16,219 bases of DNA. Origin: CAMAVK01 sp964362485 (GTDB lineage: Archaea > Nanobdellota > Nanobdellia > Woesearchaeales > GW2011-AR9). The position numbers and the translations under genes were made by a program. A model generated the notes under the pieces. The model ran no database searches and was not told the origin of the DNA. It was given only the letters and a program-made list of their open reading frames with translations. Below are positions 13,940 through 16,219 of this stretch, one piece after another. Numbering within the stretch: position 1 is the stretch's first letter; each line of letters opens with the position of its first letter. Location of the stretch: positions 1-16,219 of the forward strand of contig CAYIEX010000028.1 of the NCBI GenBank assembly GCA_964362485.1, given 5' to 3'.

Positions 13940-14262
13940 GTCCTACTCCCTTCCAACTCAAAGTCTACCAGCTTTGCTCCCAAATCCCTCAAGGCAAAGT
14001 CACAACCTATCAAGAAATCGCAAAGGCTCTCCATACTAAAGCCTACCAAGCTGTCGGTCAAGCCTTACGCTGCAACCCTTATGCACCAAAAATTCCCTGC
14101 CATCGAGTTGTCGCCAGTAATGGCAGTATAGGTGGCTTTATGGGTCAAACCACAGGTGATAAAATTACAACAAAAATTCAGTTATTGCGCAAAGAAGGAG
14201 TTACCATCATCAACAACAGAATTAATTTGCATCAATTCAACCATACTTTCTCATCGCGCTAA
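13936..14262 (+). CDS. ogt: methylated-DNA--protein-cysteine methyltransferase (O6-alkylguanine-DNA alkyltransferase)
   Basis: 108 aa, consisting of the C-terminal catalytic domain only; the usual N-terminal ribonuclease-H-like domain is absent. It repairs O6-alkylguanine by moving the alkyl group onto its own cysteine. The winged-helix start FQLKVYQLCSQIPQGKVTTYQEIA (6-29) is typical. The helix-turn-helix AVGQALRCNP (39-48) carries the arginine finger (Arg45) and Asn hinge. PCHRVV has the acceptor Cys55, and SNGSIGGFMG and LLRKEGV complete the motif set. Because the acceptor Cys is present, this is not an alkyltransferase-like (ATL) protein in which it is replaced. The start overlaps the winged-helix stop, with GGAG at 13921-13924. 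The last 20 residues (NNRINLHQFNHTFSSR) are an atypical extension. Confidence 0.92.
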   Translation: MSPTPFQLKVYQLCSQIPQGKVTTYQEIAKALHTKAYQAVGQALRCNPYAPKIPCHRVVASNGSIGGFMGQTTGDKITTKIQLLRKEGVTIINNRINLHQFNHTFSSR

Positions 14263-14313
14263 ATTCCGATTTCACTTTTTATACTTTCATAGTAAAGAAT
14301 ATGCACCCTCAAC

Positions 14314-14336
14314 TCTTCTTTTTTTAAATCTTTTTT
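14314..14336 (+). terminator. double T-tract terminator after the alkyltransferase
   Basis: Two T runs (seven at 14319-14325 and six at 14331-14336) separated by AAATC, about 55 nt after the stop and just before the next TATA box. No strong hairpin; typical of archaeal termination. Confidence 0.6.
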
Positions 14337-14345
14337 CCAGAAACT

Positions 14346-14353
14346 ATATAAAT
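14346..14353 (+). promoter_or_regulatory. TATA box of the oxidoreductase gene
   Basis: TATATAAA centred about 26 nt before the ATG at 14376. No Shine-Dalgarno lies between them, so the mRNA is probably leaderless. Confidence 0.65.
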
Positions 14354-14375
14354 AAAGTCCCTCAAAAAACCATCT

Positions 14376-15125
14376 ATGCCCATACTTAGTTTCACAACCA
14401 AAGTCCTTCAAAAAAGATATCTAACAGAAGACGTACTTTTCCTTTCACTTTCAAGGCCTGTTGATTTCAACTTTATAGCCGGACAGTTCATCAGTATTAA
14501 AATTCATGGTCAAAATCCTATCCAACTCGCACCCCCCATATCTCTTGCTCCCAAATCAGCAGCACCATTACGTACATTTCAAATGCGTTCCTATTCCATT
14601 TTCAGTCCTCCATCTCAACAAGAAAGTCTCGATCTCATCGTTAAAATAATCCCGGGCGGTTACGCTTCTGAAGTTTTTAGCAAGACTCAAGTGGGTGATG
14701 AATTTGAAGTAAAAGGGCCACTGGGTCACTTTGTATTTGATAATGCCAGCGGCAATCAAGAACATTGGTTTATTGGTGCAGGAACTGGAGTTACCCCTTT
14801 ATACAGTATGATTAAAGAACATCTGAATAACCATCCAACGCAACTCTTCAAGTTAATCTTTGGAGTACGTTCTAAAAAAAACCTATTTTACCATGAAGAA
14901 TTCCAAAAAATGGAATTAACGCATCCCAATTTTGAATACACTCCTACCCTTAGCCGTGATGAGTGGCATGGTGCCAAAGGGCGTGTTCAAGCTCATCTTC
15001 ATGGAGATCTCTCAGGCAAGACATATTACATTTGTGGGTTAAAAGAATTAATTATTGAAACAAAAGAACTACTCATAAAATCCGGCGTGGAACCAAAGAA
15101 TATCCGTTTTGAAAGATTTAATTGA
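14376..15125 (+). CDS. FAD/NAD(P)-binding oxidoreductase, ferredoxin-NADP reductase superfamily
   Basis: 249 aa. It moves electrons between NAD(P)H and a flavin, then to an unknown partner. The N-terminal beta-barrel binds FAD through RSYSIFSPP (Arg71, Tyr73, Ser74) and GGYAS (94-98), with VKGPLGHF near 112-119. The C-terminal domain has the nucleotide-binding GAGTGVTPLYSM (134-145), the segment FGVRSKKNLFYHEEF and YICG (218-221), and ends in an aromatic residue (Phe248). There is no iron-sulfur motif, so it is a bare reductase. An unusual roughly 20-residue insert rich in Pro and Ala (47-66) lies just before the FAD motif. No electron-transfer partner gene adjoins it; it stands alone with its own TATA box. 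The substrate cannot be assigned. Confidence 0.88.
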   Translation: MPILSFTTKVLQKRYLTEDVLFLSLSRPVDFNFIAGQFISIKIHGQNPIQLAPPISLAPKSAAPLRTFQMRSYSIFSPPSQQESLDLIVKIIPGGYASEVFSKTQVGDEFEVKGPLGHFVFDNASGNQEHWFIGAGTGVTPLYSMIKEHLNNHPTQLFKLIFGVRSKKNLFYHEEFQKMELTHPNFEYTPTLSRDEWHGAKGRVQAHLHGDLSGKTYYICGLKELIIETKELLIKSGVEPKNIRFERFN

Positions 15126-15160
15126 GATGCGAGATTTTCCACGGGGCCCAACAAAGCAAA

Positions 15161-15202
15161 AAAATTATTAACCTCCTACTCGTTCATTCCAAAAAGAGAG
15201 GA
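15161..15202 (+). promoter_or_regulatory. candidate promoter and ribosome binding site of the aminopeptidase
   Basis: AAAATTATTA (15161-15170) is a weak TATA-like element that would start transcription near 15190. GAGAGG (15197-15202) lies 7 nt before the ATG at 15210. No T-tract separates this gene from the oxidoreductase, so read-through is also possible. Confidence 0.4.
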
Positions 15203-15209
15203 AACCACC

Positions 15210-16219
15210 ATGAAAATTTCTATTACAAAAGAATTAGATCCAAAATCCGATGCCCTTGTTATCGGTATCTTTGAAGGCGACAACTACCGTAAACTCCCTG
15301 GAACACTTGCAACAGATATTGATCTTGCCATTAAAAGAGAGCTTTTTTGCGTCAGGTACGGCGAGACTTTCCTTGCCAAAGCGGGCGCTCTTCCATATTT
15401 CAAAATACTTGTGCTTGGATTAGGTAAAAAAGAAGAGTTTACCCTTGAAAAATTGCGTAAAACAATAGGAAAAACTATCAAATCTATCAAATTATCAAAA
15501 CTCGAGTCATTTACAACAAACCTTGCCGAGATATCGTCCACCCTATTTGATCCTATTCAACTCGGTCAAGCTCTTGCTGAATCCAATATCATGGGCAACT
15601 ACAGCTTTCAGAATTATCTCGACAAAGAAAAACAAACAAGACCTCTCCTTTATGTTGCTCTCCAATGGACGAGAGATGAGAAACAACTCCAAGAAGGCTT
15701 GCGTATTGGTACCATCATTGCCGAGTCCGCTAATTTTGTAAAAAATCTGGTCAACGAACCAGCGAGTGTCGCAACACCAGTTTACATCGAAAAAGCCGCT
15801 CGCACTCTTGCCTCCACTGACAAAAAAATCAAAATTCGTGTCATGGAAAAAGACGAAATGAAAAAAGAAGGGCTCGGCTCGCTACTAGGTGTAAGTCAGG
15901 GCAGTGATCAACCCCCAAAACTCATTTTCCTAGAGTATCGTGGTGGGGGCGAAGACCCAGTTACTGCAATTGTAGGGAAAGGAATCACATTCGATAGTGG
16001 CGGATATAACATTAAACCAACTGGCTATATGGAAGACATGAAATCAGACATGGCCGGCGCCGCAGCTGTTCTTGGCGCTATGCGTACTATCTCTCAGCTT
16101 GGTCTCAAACGCAACGTGCTAGGCGTTATTCCCACCTGTGAAAATATGGTCAGCGGCGGTGCCCAGCGTCCCGGTGACATCGTGCGAGCCTATAACGGCA
16201 AAACAATCGAAATCACTAA
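15210..16219 (+). CDS. pepA: leucyl aminopeptidase, M17 family (partial, 3' end outside window)
   Basis: 336 residues visible; the frame is open to the right edge. M17 enzymes are hexameric two-metal aminopeptidases that remove N-terminal residues from peptides in the cytoplasm. The N-terminal regulatory domain (about 1-160) is followed by the catalytic domain. The metal and catalytic residues are in the family spacing: VGKG Lys257, TFDSGG Asp262, NIKP Lys269 (the catalytic lysine), and DMKSDMAGAAAV with Asp280. VNEPASVATP (about 179-188) and CENMVSGGAQRPGDIVRAYNGKTIEIT continue the match. The expected NTDAEGR block with the remaining ligands lies just beyond the window. The start was chosen at the ATG with GAGAGG upstream. 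The last bases read TAA out of frame, not a stop for this gene. Confidence 0.94.
   Translation, partial: MKISITKELDPKSDALVIGIFEGDNYRKLPGTLATDIDLAIKRELFCVRYGETFLAKAGALPYFKILVLGLGKKEEFTLEKLRKTIGKTIKSIKLSKLESFTTNLAEISSTLFDPIQLGQALAESNIMGNYSFQNYLDKEKQTRPLLYVALQWTRDEKQLQEGLRIGTIIAESANFVKNLVNEPASVATPVYIEKAARTLASTDKKIKIRVMEKDEMKKEGLGSLLGVSQGSDQPPKLIFLEYRGGGEDPVTAIVGKGITFDSGGYNIKPTGYMEDMKSDMAGAAAVLGAMRTISQLGLKRNVLGVIPTCENMVSGGAQRPGDIVRAYNGKTIEIT

Noticed and set aside
16217..16219. TAA at the right edge as the stop of the aminopeptidase
   Set aside because: Out of frame: the codon at 16215-16217 is ACT and the next begins at 16218, and the family continues with an NTDAEGR block.

Overview
The window looks like chromosomal DNA from an archaeon, most likely a DPANN-type lineage (Woesearchaeota/Pacearchaeota-like). 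This placement rests on content, not on a database search. It carries archaeal information-processing genes (RadA recombinase with an N-terminal HhH domain, zinc-finger RPA, RNase P subunit Rnp4/Rpp21, a stand-alone TRAM protein). Promoters are archaeal TATA boxes about 25-26 nt upstream of start codons, the Shine-Dalgarno is GGTGA/GGAGG, and genes terminate at T-rich tracts. Proteins are compact and many genes are orphans. I see no rRNA, tRNA, CRISPR array, insertion sequence or integrase.

Layout. (1) 1-4709: a tight + strand operon of eight genes (the first cut by the window edge). Seven have visible N-termini, and all seven start with a short polar leader followed by one hydrophobic helix. 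Several have a prepilin-like Lys/Arg-Gly or Lys-Ala junction, and most carry extracytoplasmic cysteines. Five junctions are 4-nt ATGA overlaps. This is the best candidate for an undescribed system: a membrane-anchored, disulfide-containing surface or secretion assembly. (2) 4769-5752: RPA-type single-stranded DNA-binding protein with its own promoter. (3) 5766-6728: divergent pair of a 129-aa orphan (-) and a DUF457/YdjM-like membrane metal-dependent hydrolase (+). (4) 6881-8256: small conserved protein plus radA, 2 nt apart. (5) 8327-9535: divergent pair of a 253-aa orphan (-) and a TRAM-domain RNA-binding protein (+). (6) 9714-12327: a 59-aa small protein on the - strand, divergent from phosphoenolpyruvate synthase. 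(7) 12336-13473 (-): a membrane-anchored HExxH metalloprotease-like protein and rnp4. (8) 13631-14262: a winged-helix-like DNA-binding protein translationally coupled to an O6-alkylguanine-DNA alkyltransferase. (9) 14376-15125: a flavin/NAD(P)H ferredoxin-reductase-like protein. (10) 15210 to the right edge: an M17 leucyl aminopeptidase, truncated by the window.

How it works together. Three DNA maintenance genes (RPA, RadA, alkyltransferase) and two RNA genes (TRAM, Rnp4) are interspersed with central metabolism (PpsA, PepA) in mostly one- or two-gene units. These units have their own TATA boxes, and many appear to be transcribed as leaderless mRNAs. The long operon at the left is the exception: internal genes there are read by translational coupling and GGTGA ribosome binding sites.
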